Source: CAIOYC01 sp038327995 (lineage in GTDB: Bacteria; Pseudomonadota; Alphaproteobacteria; Caulobacterales; Caulobacteraceae). Taken from it: 64,000 nt of DNA. Both the position numbers and the translations under genes were made by a program. Position 1 is the first letter of the stretch; the number at the start of each line of letters is the position of its first letter. The notes beneath the pieces are model-generated. The model did not search any database. It was not told where the DNA came from and saw only the letters and a program-made list of their open reading frames with translations. Location: contig JBBQLP010000006.1 in NCBI GenBank assembly GCA_038327995.1, forward strand, positions 1 through 64,000, given 5' to 3'. Positions 24,128 through 32,863 of this stretch are shown here, piece by piece.

Positions 24128-24781
24128 GTGAGCGACGCCGTCCAGTCATTGTCGGTTCATCCTCCGTCGGCCACAACAGTGGGCGCGCCGCCTTTCGGGT
24201 CGCGCGCGGTGGCGAGGTGGGCCTTGACGTCTCCGGTGTTCGACCCGGACGAGGAATTGATTGGCCGGGTAGGTCAGGGCGATCCGGCGGCGATCCAGGC
24301 GCTGGTGGCGCGCAAATTGTCGCGGATGCTAGCCCTCGCACGCCGGATGCTGGGCGACCCTGTTGAGGCCGAGGACGTGGCGCAGGAGGTGTTCGTGCGC
24401 GCCTGGAAACAGGCGAAGGTCTGGCAGCCGGGGGCGGGCAAGTTCGACACCTGGATGCACCGGGTGGCGATGAACCTCTGCTACGACCGTCTGCGCCGCC
24501 GCCGCGAAATCGTTACCGACGAGCCCCCGGAACAGATCGACCCGACCCCGAATGCGGAAGCCGGGCTGGTCTGCGCCGACATCTCCGCCCGCGTGCAGGC
24601 CGCTGTCGCCGTCCTCCCGGAGCGGCAGCGGTCGGCGTTGGTTCTTTGCCACTACCAGGAACTATCCAATATCGAAGCGGCGGATTTGCTGGGGGTGAGC
24701 GTGGAAGCGGTGGAGAGCCTGCTGTCGCGAGCGCGGCGGGCGTTGCGATCCTCGTTGGCCGATCTGGCGCGGGGCGGATGA
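24128..24781 (+). CDS. ECF-family RNA polymerase sigma factor
   Basis: Extracytoplasmic-function sigma-70 factor of 217 residues. Sigma2 covers about residues 60-130 with the conserved DPVEAEDVAQEVFVRAWKQA and DTWMHRVAMNLCYDRLRRRR; sigma4 covers about residues 155-210 with LPERQRSALVLCHYQELSNIEAADLLGVS and the recognition helix VEAVESLLSRARRAL. The N-terminal 40 residues are poorly conserved, so the GTG at 24128 is uncertain and a later start is possible. It lies between an EF-hand protein and a small membrane protein that is the probable anti-sigma factor. The promoter sequence it recognises is not evident. Confidence 0.92.
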   Translation: MSDAVQSLSVHPPSATTVGAPPFGSRAVARWALTSPVFDPDEELIGRVGQGDPAAIQALVARKLSRMLALARRMLGDPVEAEDVAQEVFVRAWKQAKVWQPGAGKFDTWMHRVAMNLCYDRLRRRREIVTDEPPEQIDPTPNAEAGLVCADISARVQAAVAVLPERQRSALVLCHYQELSNIEAADLLGVSVEAVESLLSRARRALRSSLADLARGG

Positions 24782-24788
24782 GTAGAGC

Positions 24789-25232
24789 GTGATAGACATC
24801 GAACGGTTCAGGATTTTGGCGGAGAGCTACGGCGGCGACATTACGCGCTGGCCGGAGGCTGATCGCGTCGGCGCGAAGGCGCTGGCGAAGGCGGATGCGC
24901 GCGCGGCCCAGACCTTGGCGGAATGGGCGGCGCTGGACGACGCCCTGCACGAATGGCGCATCCCATCCGCTTCGGCGAGCTTGCGCGAGACGGTGCTGGC
25001 TGGCGCGCCTTCGCGGGGCCGCAGGCGAGCAAGGGCGGCGCTCTGGGCAAACGACTTGCGACTATGGTTCGCGGGCGCAGGCCTTGCGGCGGGGCTGGCA
25101 GGGGTGTTCTGTGGCGCGGTGCTTTCAACCGTGGCCGTGCGCGAGGCCAGGGATGAAGCGCTGGTCGCTTCGGCGGTCTCGGACAATTCGGTTGCGCTCA
25201 TCCCGACTTCGGACACCAGACACCGCCTATGA
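24789..25232 (+). CDS. Probable membrane anti-sigma factor
   Basis: A 147-residue protein with a cytoplasmic N-terminal region of about 90 residues, one transmembrane helix (about residues 94-116, FAGAGLAAGLAGVFCGAVLSTVAV) and a short periplasmic tail. The size, the single membrane pass and the position directly after an ECF sigma gene are those of CnrY/RsgI-like anti-sigma factors. No zinc-binding HxxxCxxC signature is visible, so it is not a ZAS-type factor. Its stop overlaps the next start by four bases (ATGA). The assignment rests on context rather than sequence family. Confidence 0.68.
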   Translation: MIDIERFRILAESYGGDITRWPEADRVGAKALAKADARAAQTLAEWAALDDALHEWRIPSASASLRETVLAGAPSRGRRRARAALWANDLRLWFAGAGLAAGLAGVFCGAVLSTVAVREARDEALVASAVSDNSVALIPTSDTRHRL

Positions 25233-25711
25233 GCCTGCGTTTCAAGATCGCTCTCGTTATCTCGTTAATCGTCAATGTCTTCCTGATCGGGATCGGGCTT
25301 GGCGTGGTTATCACCGGGGCGCGTCTGGCTCCGGCGCAGGCTGCGCGGCGTCCGGTGCCCAACATCTGGCTGGCGTCGGAAGCCCTGCCACAGCCTGATC
25401 GCGCCGCCTTTCGCCAGATGCTACGCGAGCAGGCGGCGGCGGTTCAGCCCGAACTGAAATCCGTGCGCATCGCCCGGCGTGAGGCCGCGTCGCTGATCTC
25501 GCAACCCAACTACGATCCTGTCGCCGTGCAGGCCGCCTTACAGCGCGCCCGCGAAGGCGAGATGCACGCGCGGGGCGAGATCGACGCCGCCCTCGCCGCC
25601 TATCTGACCCACCTGTCGCCCAAGGAGCGCATTGCCCTTGCCGAAGCCATAGTGCGCGCCCGGCCCGGCTCGATGCGCAACGCCATCATGAACGGCGACG
25701 CGAAGCCTTAG
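25229..25711 (+). CDS. Periplasmic heavy-metal-sensor-like protein (CnrX/ZraP/Spy type)
   Basis: A 160-residue protein with an N-terminal membrane anchor (residues 6-30, IALVISLIVNVFLIGIGLGVVI) and an all-helical periplasmic domain. The helix-rich, Arg/Glu/Gln-rich pattern with RRPVPNIWLAS, FRQMLREQAAAVQPEL and QAALQRAREGEMHARGEIDAAL followed by LSPKERIALAEAI resembles the CnrX/ZraP fold. In known systems such proteins bind metals or misfolded protein and release the sigma factor through the anti-sigma partner. Four-base overlap with the preceding gene indicates one operon. The ligand is unknown. Confidence 0.72.
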   Translation: MSLRFKIALVISLIVNVFLIGIGLGVVITGARLAPAQAARRPVPNIWLASEALPQPDRAAFRQMLREQAAAVQPELKSVRIARREAASLISQPNYDPVAVQAALQRAREGEMHARGEIDAALAAYLTHLSPKERIALAEAIVRARPGSMRNAIMNGDAKP

Positions 25712-25713
25712 CC

Positions 25714-28215
25714 TCAAGCCACCGATGCCGCCCGCGCGCGCGTCGACGCCGCCTGCGGCAGGGTGAACGAGACGGTGGTGCCAGCTCCCGCCTTGCTGGC
25801 GATGTGCAGCGATCCCCCATGCAGCTCCACCAGCGACTTGGTGAGGGCCAGGCCAAGCCCCGTTCCCTGCTGGGTCTTGGAATGCTGGCTTTCGATCTGC
25901 TCGAATGGGCGCGCGAGGCGTTCCAGATCGGCGTCGGAAATGCCGATGCCGGTGTCGCTGACGCCGATCCTCACCCGCCCGCCGTCTTCTGCAAGCACTT
26001 TGGCGAAAAGCTGTACCTTGCCTCCCCGTGGAGTGAACTTCACGGCGTTGGACATCAGGTTAAGAAGTATCTGTTTCAGGGCGCGGAAGTCCGCCTCCAC
26101 CTCGGGAAGGTCCGGCGATATGTTGATCGCCATGGCCAGTCCTGCGCCCTCGGCACGGGTGCGCAGGAGCCGCATGGCCTCTTCGGCGAGGTCGGCAAAA
26201 TCGAGCGGTTCGGGGCGCATATTCATCTTGCCCGCCTCAATCTTCGACATATCCAGAATGTCGTTGATCAGCGCCAGAAGGTGTTCGCCCGACGACAGGA
26301 TATCGCCTGCATATTCCTTGTAGCGCCGGTCGCCCAGCGGCCCGAACATCTCGCGCGTCATCATCTCCGAGAAGCCGTTGATGGCGTTCAACGGGGTGCG
26401 CAACTCGTGGCTCATATTAGCCAGGAACTCGCTCTTGGCCCTGGACGCGCTCTCGGCGACGGCGGAGGCAGCCTGATGTTTCTCGGCCAGTTCGGCCAGG
26501 GCCGCGCCCGAATCCTCGAGCCGGTGCACGGCGTCCTGCAACGCCTCTTCATTCTGGCGCAGGGCGCTTTCCTGGTGTTTGAGGGCGGTGATATCGGCGG
26601 CGGTCATCACCCAGCCGCCCTCAGCGGTGCGCCGCTCGGAAATCTGCAGCCAGCGCCCGTCGTTCAGTTCCACCTCCACCCCCCGGTCGTCCGGGTCGGT
26701 GGAGGGCTCGCGCCGCTTGATCGCCAGTTCAGCCGCACGCTCCACCGCTTGCTTGGGCGCGCCGGGCTTGAGCAGGCGCGCCTCCAGAGAGAAGAACTCG
26801 CGGAAATTGCCATTGCACATCAATAGCCGCCCGTGGCGATCCCACAGCACGAAGGCTTCGGGCACGTTCTCGATGGCGTCCGCCAGGCGACGTTCTGCCT
26901 GCTGGGCTCTGATCTCCGCATTGCGCTCGTCGGTGACGTCCAGAGCGACGCCGATGATGACGCCGAAGCCTGCCGGACCGGGCTCGAACCCCTGACCTCG
27001 CGCATCGATCCAGGATGCCTCGCCCCCGGCCTTCTCGACGCGGAACGACACATCGAAGCCGCCGAACTGCGCCGCGCCGCGCAGCGCCTGGCGCACCCGT
27101 TCCTGATGCTCCGATGCGATTCGCCCGATCACGTCCGCACCGCGCGCTGCGCCGCCGCCGCCCCAGCCGAGCATGGCTCCGGTGACGTCGGACATATGCA
27201 TGACGTCCTCGTCCAGCCGCCACTCCCAGATGCCGCATCGCGCGGCCTCGACGGCGAGACGGAAGGTGCGTTCGCTGTCGGCGCGGGCGAGGCGCGCCTC
27301 GTTGGTCTTGCGGGTCTGGCGCACCAGTATCAGCGTCAGCAAAAGCCCCGCCGCGAGGGGGGCTAGAAGGGTGAAAAGCTCGTCCGCCAGCCTGCGCGAA
27401 GGCGTGACGCCAGCGAGAGGGGCAGGCTCCGCCGCCATCGCCATGACCCCTTCGTCGGAGGTCGCCGCCGCCGCGATGCGAAGGGGTTGGCCGTCTGCGT
27501 TCCTGCCCTTGTCGGTATCTCCGCCGGTGAGGCCGCGCAGGGTGTTGGGGGCCAGCCCGAACATGGCCAAGAGCGTTGCACTATCCTTGGCTGGGCCTTC
27601 GCTGGCTAGAATCCGCCCCTCCGCGCCAACGAGGGCGATGTCGTGGTCCGCCGAAGCGCCGCTCACCGCCGGGTCGAGATCGACCGCGAGGATCAACTGC
27701 AACCGCTTTGGTCCGACGGGGGATGAAACCACATAGAGGCCCGAGCCGATCGGTATCAGGGCGCTGGGCCGATTGATCGCGCGCGCCGCCATCGCCGCCT
27801 TGAGCCACACCCCCACGGCTGCGTCGCCCTTGGCGGCGAGGATTTGGCTCCCACTGGCGACCGCGCCCCCGCTCGCAGAAGTCTGGGCCACTACCAGCGC
27901 GGACTCCACCGCGTCGAGGGGGCGTTCTGGCGCAGCGGCAAGGCGCTCCGATCCGGCGCGCAGGGCGCCCCGGGCGAGGGAGAGGACGGCGTTTGCTCGC
28001 GCAGCCACAAGGTCGGCCTGATCCTTCAGCACGGGCGCGGAGCTTGGCGGGCCACTCATGTGCATCAGCTTGAACGCCGTCCAGCAGGTGTAGCCCCCCA
28101 ACAGCAGAAGCGCGCAGAGCAGGATGGCCCGCCACGCCGAGGGCAGGGCGCGCGGCTCCGCGTCGGCGGACTTGCCCCGCTTCGCATCGGCTCGCCCCTT
28201 GGCGCCCCTCGACAA
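25714..28215 (-). CDS. pleC: PleC-type PAS sensor histidine kinase/phosphatase
   Basis: An 833-residue membrane histidine kinase. It has an N-terminal helix (about residues 28-52), a periplasmic sensor region up to a second helix (about 283-305), two PAS-type domains (roughly 315-430 and 440-550), then the phospho-acceptor His603 (NMSHELRTPLNAINGFSEMM), N box (LMSNAVKFTP), G1 (DTGIGI) and G2 (GTGLGLAL). Length, layout and His position closely match Caulobacter crescentus PleC (842 residues, His610), which dephosphorylates DivK and drives PleD at the swarmer pole. PdhS/DivJ-like paralogs share the kinase core, so orthology is inferred. It is convergent with the metal-sensor gene; pepN lies upstream on the same strand. 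Confidence 0.82.
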   Translation of the reverse strand: MSRGAKGRADAKRGKSADAEPRALPSAWRAILLCALLLLGGYTCWTAFKLMHMSGPPSSAPVLKDQADLVAARANAVLSLARGALRAGSERLAAAPERPLDAVESALVVAQTSASGGAVASGSQILAAKGDAAVGVWLKAAMAARAINRPSALIPIGSGLYVVSSPVGPKRLQLILAVDLDPAVSGASADHDIALVGAEGRILASEGPAKDSATLLAMFGLAPNTLRGLTGGDTDKGRNADGQPLRIAAAATSDEGVMAMAAEPAPLAGVTPSRRLADELFTLLAPLAAGLLLTLILVRQTRKTNEARLARADSERTFRLAVEAARCGIWEWRLDEDVMHMSDVTGAMLGWGGGGAARGADVIGRIASEHQERVRQALRGAAQFGGFDVSFRVEKAGGEASWIDARGQGFEPGPAGFGVIIGVALDVTDERNAEIRAQQAERRLADAIENVPEAFVLWDRHGRLLMCNGNFREFFSLEARLLKPGAPKQAVERAAELAIKRREPSTDPDDRGVEVELNDGRWLQISERRTAEGGWVMTAADITALKHQESALRQNEEALQDAVHRLEDSGAALAELAEKHQAASAVAESASRAKSEFLANMSHELRTPLNAINGFSEMMTREMFGPLGDRRYKEYAGDILSSGEHLLALINDILDMSKIEAGKMNMRPEPLDFADLAEEAMRLLRTRAEGAGLAMAINISPDLPEVEADFRALKQILLNLMSNAVKFTPRGGKVQLFAKVLAEDGGRVRIGVSDTGIGISDADLERLARPFEQIESQHSKTQQGTGLGLALTKSLVELHGGSLHIASKAGAGTTVSFTLPQAASTRARAASVA

Positions 28216-28308
28216 GCCCGATCCCCCTGAAACCCTGAATCCCGAGGGGAGTCTAAGCGCTAACCGTGCGGCGTGTCACGATGAAGCCGCACCCGCTTAC
28301 AAACTGAT

Positions 28309-30906
28309 TCAATCCGCCGCACGGGCCGCCTTTTCTGCAAGCTCATAGACGTTCTTGGAAATCCCCGGCGTTCCCGCGATCCGTTCAAGCTCGGCGCGCA
28401 TCTTTCCCCCTAGATCGCTGCGATAGCGCCGCCAGTTGCCGAGGGGCTCGATCAGGCGGGCTGCGGTCATGGGGTTGAAGCTGTCGACCATCAGAATCTG
28501 GTCGGCCAAGAAGCGATAGCCTTCCCCTGTGGGCTCGTGGAAACGCGCCGGGTTGGCGGAGGCGTAGCTCTGCACCAGGGCGCGCAGCCGGTTGGGGTTC
28601 TTCGGGTCGAACGCAGGGTGGGCGGTGAGGCCCATGACACGGCCGAGCGCACCTTCGGACGGATCGCGGCCCTGCACGGCGAACCATTTGTCGATGACCA
28701 ACGGTTCGGACTTCCACTTCTCATAGAAGCGGGCGAGAGCATCTTCCAGTTGCTCGCCGCCGAGCAACATCAGGGCGTTCAGCCCGCCGATGGCGTCGGT
28801 CATGGTCAGGGCGGCGTCGAAATGGCCGAGGGCTCGCAGGCGGCTATCGGCGGTGTTCCCGGCGGCCAAAAGGTCGAGCACGGCGTTGCGCAGCGCCCGG
28901 CGTCCTGCGCTCGTGGCGTCGGGGGAGAACTCGCCCTGGTCCTGCAACGCGGTGTGCAGATCGTGCAGATCGGTTTCGAGGTGGACGGCGAGCCGGGCGC
29001 GTAGGGCTTCCCGCGCCTCATGGATGGCGGCGGGATCGGCGGGAACGGAGGCCAGCGCCAGATCGCCCTCGGTGGGCAGGGCGACCAGCAGCGCCTTGAA
29101 CGCGGGCTCGGCGGACTGGTCGGAGAGGGCACGGCGCATGGCTTCGGCGAAGCGCTCTTCGCCCACCTCGTCGGGGGTCCCGGCGGCGCGGGACAGAATC
29201 AACGCCTGCGCCAGCCCCTGCCCCGCTTCCCAACGGTTGAACAGATCGCTGTCGGCAGCGAGGAGAACGTAGGCGTCCTTGGCGGGGGCGTCGGAAACAA
29301 GCCTGACCGGGGCCGAAAACCCGCGCAGCGCCGAGATGACGGGCCGGGTTGGCGCAGGCAGGCGGATTGTGGTCTCCGCCTTATCCAGCACCGCTAGGCA
29401 ATCGCCCCAGAACTCCTTGCCGTCCTCATCCAGCATTCCGAAACAGACCGGGATCGTCAGGGGTTGTTTCTCAGGCTGGCCGGGGGTGGGGGCGGTCTCC
29501 TGCAGGAAGCGTAGAACGACCTGCCGCTCGGCCTCGTCATAGGTGGTTTCGAGGGTCAGGGTCGGGGTTCCGGCCTGTTCGTACCAGCGGAAGAAATGGT
29601 TGAGGTCGCGCCCCGACGCCTCGGCGAAACAGCCAATGAAGTCCTCCACCGTGGCCGCTGTGCCGTCGCATCGGTCGAAGTAGAGGTCCATGCCCGCCTT
29701 GAAGGCGTGGTCGCCCACCAGCGCCTTCAGCATACGGATCACCTCCGCGCCCTTCTCGTAGATGGTCGCGGTGTAGAAGTTATCGATCTTCAGATAGCTC
29801 GACGGGCGCACCGGGTGGGCGAGGGGGCCTGCGTCCTCGGAGAACTGGCGGGCTCTGAGCGCCTTCACGTCCTTGATCCGTTGCACGGCTCTGGAGCGCA
29901 TATCGGCGGAGAACTCCTGGTCGCGGAAGACCGTCAGACCCTCCTTCAGGCAGAGCTGAAACCAGTCGCGGCAGGTGATCCGGTCGCCGGTCCAGTTGTG
30001 GAAATATTCGTGCGCGACCACGCTTTCGATCCGCTCGTAATCCATGTCGGTGGCGGTGGCCGGGTCGGCCAACAGGAGCGAAGAGTTGAAGATGTTCAGC
30101 CCCTTGTTCTCCATTGCGCCGAAGTTGAAGTCGCGCACCGCCACGATCATGAAGAGGTCGAGGTCGTACTCCCGACCGAACACGTCTTCGTCCCACTGCA
30201 TCGAGCGTTTCAGAGCGTCGAGCGCATAGGCCGCGCGGGCCGACTGGCCGGGGTCTGTGTAGAGGCGAAGGGCGATGGTGCGCCCGGTATTGGTGACGTG
30301 TTCTCCGGAAAGCTCGTCCAGTTCCCCGGCCACCAGGGCGAACAGGTAGCAGGGCTTGGGGAAGGGATCGTTCCAGACCGCGAAATGCCGCCCGCTGGCG
30401 AGTTCGCCCGTCTGCATTAGATTGCCATTGGCGAGCAGGCGTTGGAAGCCCCGGTCCGCCTCCATCCGCACGGAGTAGCGCGACAGCACGTCCGGGCGGT
30501 CGGGGAAGAAGGTGATCTTGCGAAACCCTTCCGCCTCGCACTGGGTGCAGAACCGCCCGCCCGACATATAGAGCCCCTCCAGCGCGGTGTTGCCCTCGGG
30601 GTTGATCTCCACCTCGGTTTCGAGCGTGAAGGCGGCGGGAACCTCCGGGATGGTCAGGGTCTCGGTCGTGAGGGTGTAGTCAGCCTTGCCCAGCGTTCGC
30701 CCGTCGATGGCGACGCTGATCAGCTTCAACCCCTCGCCGTTCAGCACCAGGGGCCCAGTGTGCTCGCCATTGCGCCGCACGCTCAGCTTCGCCTTCACCC
30801 GCGTGGCTGTCGGCTCCAGATTGAAGTCGAGATCGACCTGATCGATCAGATAGGCGGGCGCCGCATAATCGGCGAGGCGGATCGGGACAGGCTGTTCGGT
30901 GCGCAT
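28309..30906 (-). CDS. pepN: Aminopeptidase N (M1 family)
   Basis: Cytoplasmic zinc metallo-aminopeptidase of 865 residues that removes N-terminal residues from peptides. The exopeptidase motif GAMEN is at residues 263-267, and the zinc-binding HEYFH at 299-303 is followed by the downstream Glu in KEGLTVFRDQEFSADM. The C-terminal helical domain (about residue 440 onwards) is of the proteobacterial PepN type with DUF3458-like repeats. The ATG at 30906 begins MRTEQPVPIRLADYAAP, the usual PepN N-terminus. About 90 bases separate it from pleC on the same strand; they could be cotranscribed. Confidence 0.96.
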   Translation of the reverse strand: MRTEQPVPIRLADYAAPAYLIDQVDLDFNLEPTATRVKAKLSVRRNGEHTGPLVLNGEGLKLISVAIDGRTLGKADYTLTTETLTIPEVPAAFTLETEVEINPEGNTALEGLYMSGGRFCTQCEAEGFRKITFFPDRPDVLSRYSVRMEADRGFQRLLANGNLMQTGELASGRHFAVWNDPFPKPCYLFALVAGELDELSGEHVTNTGRTIALRLYTDPGQSARAAYALDALKRSMQWDEDVFGREYDLDLFMIVAVRDFNFGAMENKGLNIFNSSLLLADPATATDMDYERIESVVAHEYFHNWTGDRITCRDWFQLCLKEGLTVFRDQEFSADMRSRAVQRIKDVKALRARQFSEDAGPLAHPVRPSSYLKIDNFYTATIYEKGAEVIRMLKALVGDHAFKAGMDLYFDRCDGTAATVEDFIGCFAEASGRDLNHFFRWYEQAGTPTLTLETTYDEAERQVVLRFLQETAPTPGQPEKQPLTIPVCFGMLDEDGKEFWGDCLAVLDKAETTIRLPAPTRPVISALRGFSAPVRLVSDAPAKDAYVLLAADSDLFNRWEAGQGLAQALILSRAAGTPDEVGEERFAEAMRRALSDQSAEPAFKALLVALPTEGDLALASVPADPAAIHEAREALRARLAVHLETDLHDLHTALQDQGEFSPDATSAGRRALRNAVLDLLAAGNTADSRLRALGHFDAALTMTDAIGGLNALMLLGGEQLEDALARFYEKWKSEPLVIDKWFAVQGRDPSEGALGRVMGLTAHPAFDPKNPNRLRALVQSYASANPARFHEPTGEGYRFLADQILMVDSFNPMTAARLIEPLGNWRRYRSDLGGKMRAELERIAGTPGISKNVYELAEKAARAAD

Positions 30907-31027
30907 GGGTTGGATGTAGAGCGGGCCTCCGTGAGAATCCAGCGGAGGCGTGGTGCGTGGATCGACACGCGCTGTGAAGAACAGCGCTGCTCACCATGAC
31001 GAACCGTTTTTACAATCCCCCATTTTT

Positions 31028-31072
31028 GTCATCCTGAGCAGGGCGATCTTCGCCCGTGTCGAAGGACGCAGG
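31028..31072. repeat. GTCATCCTGAGC...GAAGGA-type intergenic repeat
   Basis: GTCATCCTGAGC at 31028 and GAAGGA at about 31061 bracket a GGGCGA/TCGCCC hairpin (31041-31055). The pattern is that of short palindromic repeats common between genes in many proteobacteria. It lies between the 5' end of pepN and the convergent-side end of the small gene at 31078. Confidence 0.45.
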
Positions 31073-31077
31073 ACCGA

Positions 31078-31605
31078 CTACCCCACATCCACTCCGCGCA
31101 GGATCGCGCCAGCCGCCTCAGCCATGCGCTGTAGCTCGGGCGGCGCGTCTTCGGGCATTTCGCCGACCAGCTCCACCACGTCGCGGGCCAGTTTCATCAA
31201 GCGCGGTGCAGCGGCGATCAATCTGGCCTGGAACTCGATCTTGGTGGGGTCGCGGTCGTATTCGGCGCCGGGGGTGCGCCAGCCGCCCCAGTCCTGTTGA
31301 TCGGTGACGACGACCGGGAAGGTGCCGGGATAGGGGTGGTGGGCGGAATCCTCTGGCGTCTGCCACTTGTTCTTGGCGCGCAGCAGCCGCCATTCCCCGC
31401 CGGTTTCCGGCGCCGCGTCGCCTGCCGCATCGCTGGCGCGCAGTTCGTCAGCGCGGAACTCGCGGCCCAGACCCACGTCATAGCTGATCTTGACCGGCTC
31501 GTCGAAATCCTTGGCCCAGACAGGAATGATTCGCTCGACTGCGGCCCACGCGCCGACGGCTTCGACCCAGACCTTCTGGTGGCGGTGAAACAGGGCTTTG
31601 GCCAA
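31078..31605 (-). CDS. Conserved hypothetical protein
   Basis: A 175-residue soluble protein beginning MAKALFHRHQKVWVEAVGAWAAVERIIPVWAKDF. It has no signal peptide or membrane segment; the central part is Trp- and Asp-rich (GGEWRLLRAKNKW, QQDWGGWRTPGAEYDRDPTKIEF) and the C-terminal 50 residues form a likely helix pair. I recognise the N-terminus as conserved in Caulobacter-like genomes but know no function. It is a plausible DNA- or RNA-independent housekeeping protein; nothing in its surroundings points to a role. The start at 31605 is supported by the conserved first residues. Confidence 0.72.
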   Translation of the reverse strand: MAKALFHRHQKVWVEAVGAWAAVERIIPVWAKDFDEPVKISYDVGLGREFRADELRASDAAGDAAPETGGEWRLLRAKNKWQTPEDSAHHPYPGTFPVVVTDQQDWGGWRTPGAEYDRDPTKIEFQARLIAAAPRLMKLARDVVELVGEMPEDAPPELQRMAEAAGAILRGVDVG

Positions 31606-31651
31606 GCGGAGCCTTTCGCACGAGATGATGCGCCATCATGCCCGCAAACCC

Positions 31652-31666
31652 TTGACGCGAGGTCAA
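31652..31666 (+). promoter_or_regulatory. TTGAC-N5-GTCAA operator upstream of the acyl-CoA dehydrogenase operon
   Basis: TTGAC (31652-31656) and GTCAA (31662-31666) form an exact 5-bp dyad whose left half could double as a -35 (TTGACG). A second dyad ATGATG-CGC-CATCAT lies at 31625-31639. Both are within 110 bases of the GTG at 31735. Binding by a TetR/FadR-type fatty-acid regulator is inferred. Confidence 0.45.
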
Positions 31667-31734
31667 TCTTTCCTCCGACCCTCAGGGGCGCCATGGTGAA
31701 AAAAAGACAGTCAGGTTGAGGAGCCGCACAGGCC

Positions 31735-32850
31735 GTGAATTTCGACTATTCCGACGATCAGAAGTTCCTGAAGGGCGAGGCGAGAAAGTTCCTCGAAGCC
31801 CGCTGCCCGGCCTCGGTGGTGCGCGGCGTGCTCAACGACGACGCCAAATCCTATGACGCCGACCTCTGGAAGGCGGTAGCGGAAATGGGCTGGCTGGGCG
31901 CCGCCATCCCCGAACAGTTCGGCGGGCTCGGCCTTGGCAAGATCGAGCTTTGCGCCATCGCCGAGGAGCTTGGCCGCGTTGTGGCGCCGATCCCCTTCGC
32001 CTCCACCGTCTATTTCATGGCCGAGGCGGTGATGCTGGCGGGCACGGACCAGCACAAGGGTTTCGTCTTGCCAAAAATCGCGTCCGGGGAATGGATCGGC
32101 TGTTTCGCCACCTCCGAAGGGCCGGGGGCGGTGACGCCTTCGTCCATCAAGGCCGTGGTGAAGGACGGCAAGCTGACCGGGACCAAAATCCCTGTCACCG
32201 ATGGCGACTGCGCCAACATCGCGGTGGTGCTGGCCAACGAGAATGGCAAGCCGGGTCTCTATTTCGTCAACCTCGGCGACGCGGGCGTGCAGCGCGAGAC
32301 TTTGAAAACTCTAGACCCGACGCGGGGCGTTGCCAAACTGACCTTTAAGGACGCTGGCGCCTGGCGTCTGGGCGGCGAGGGCGATGGCTTCGCCCTGATG
32401 GAGCAGGTGTTCGACCGGGCGGCGGTCTACCTGGCGTTCGAGCAGGTGGGCGGCGCGGATCGCAGCCTTGAAATGGCCAAGGCCTACGCCCTGGAGCGCT
32501 ACGCCTTCGGGCGGGTCATCGCCAGCTATCAGGCGATCAAGCACAAGCTGGCCGATATGTATGTGAAGAACGAGCTTGCTCGCTCCAACGCCTACTACGG
32601 CGGCTGGGCGCTGGCGACCGATGCGGCGGAGCTGCCGCTGGCGGCCTCGGCGGCTCGGGTGGCGGCGTCTGACGCCTTCTGGTTCGCATCGAAAGAAAAC
32701 ATCCAGACCCACGGCGGCATGGGCTTCACCTGGGAGGTCGACTGCCACCTCTACTACCGTCGGGCCAAGCAGCTCGGCCTCGTGGCCGGCGGCGCGAAGG
32801 TCTGGAAAGAACGGCTGGTCAGCCAGCTCGAACGTCGCAACGCGGCCTAA
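31735..32850 (+). CDS. Acyl-CoA dehydrogenase
   Basis: FAD-dependent dehydrogenase of 371 residues that introduces the alpha-beta double bond in an acyl-CoA. The N-terminal helical domain, middle beta domain (GCFATSEGPGAVTPSSIKA, WRLGGEGDGF) and C-terminal helical domain (RYAFGRVIASYQAIKHKLADMYV, THGGMGFTWEVDCHLYYRRA) are all present. The start is GTG with GAGGAG upstream. It is followed 13 bases later by a second, different acyl-CoA dehydrogenase. Such head-to-tail pairs can form heteromeric enzymes for unusual substrates, for example sterol side chains in actinobacteria, though the substrate here cannot be told. Confidence 0.92.
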   Translation: MNFDYSDDQKFLKGEARKFLEARCPASVVRGVLNDDAKSYDADLWKAVAEMGWLGAAIPEQFGGLGLGKIELCAIAEELGRVVAPIPFASTVYFMAEAVMLAGTDQHKGFVLPKIASGEWIGCFATSEGPGAVTPSSIKAVVKDGKLTGTKIPVTDGDCANIAVVLANENGKPGLYFVNLGDAGVQRETLKTLDPTRGVAKLTFKDAGAWRLGGEGDGFALMEQVFDRAAVYLAFEQVGGADRSLEMAKAYALERYAFGRVIASYQAIKHKLADMYVKNELARSNAYYGGWALATDAAELPLAASAARVAASDAFWFASKENIQTHGGMGFTWEVDCHLYYRRAKQLGLVAGGAKVWKERLVSQLERRNAA

Positions 32851-32863
32851 TCGGAGAAAGACC

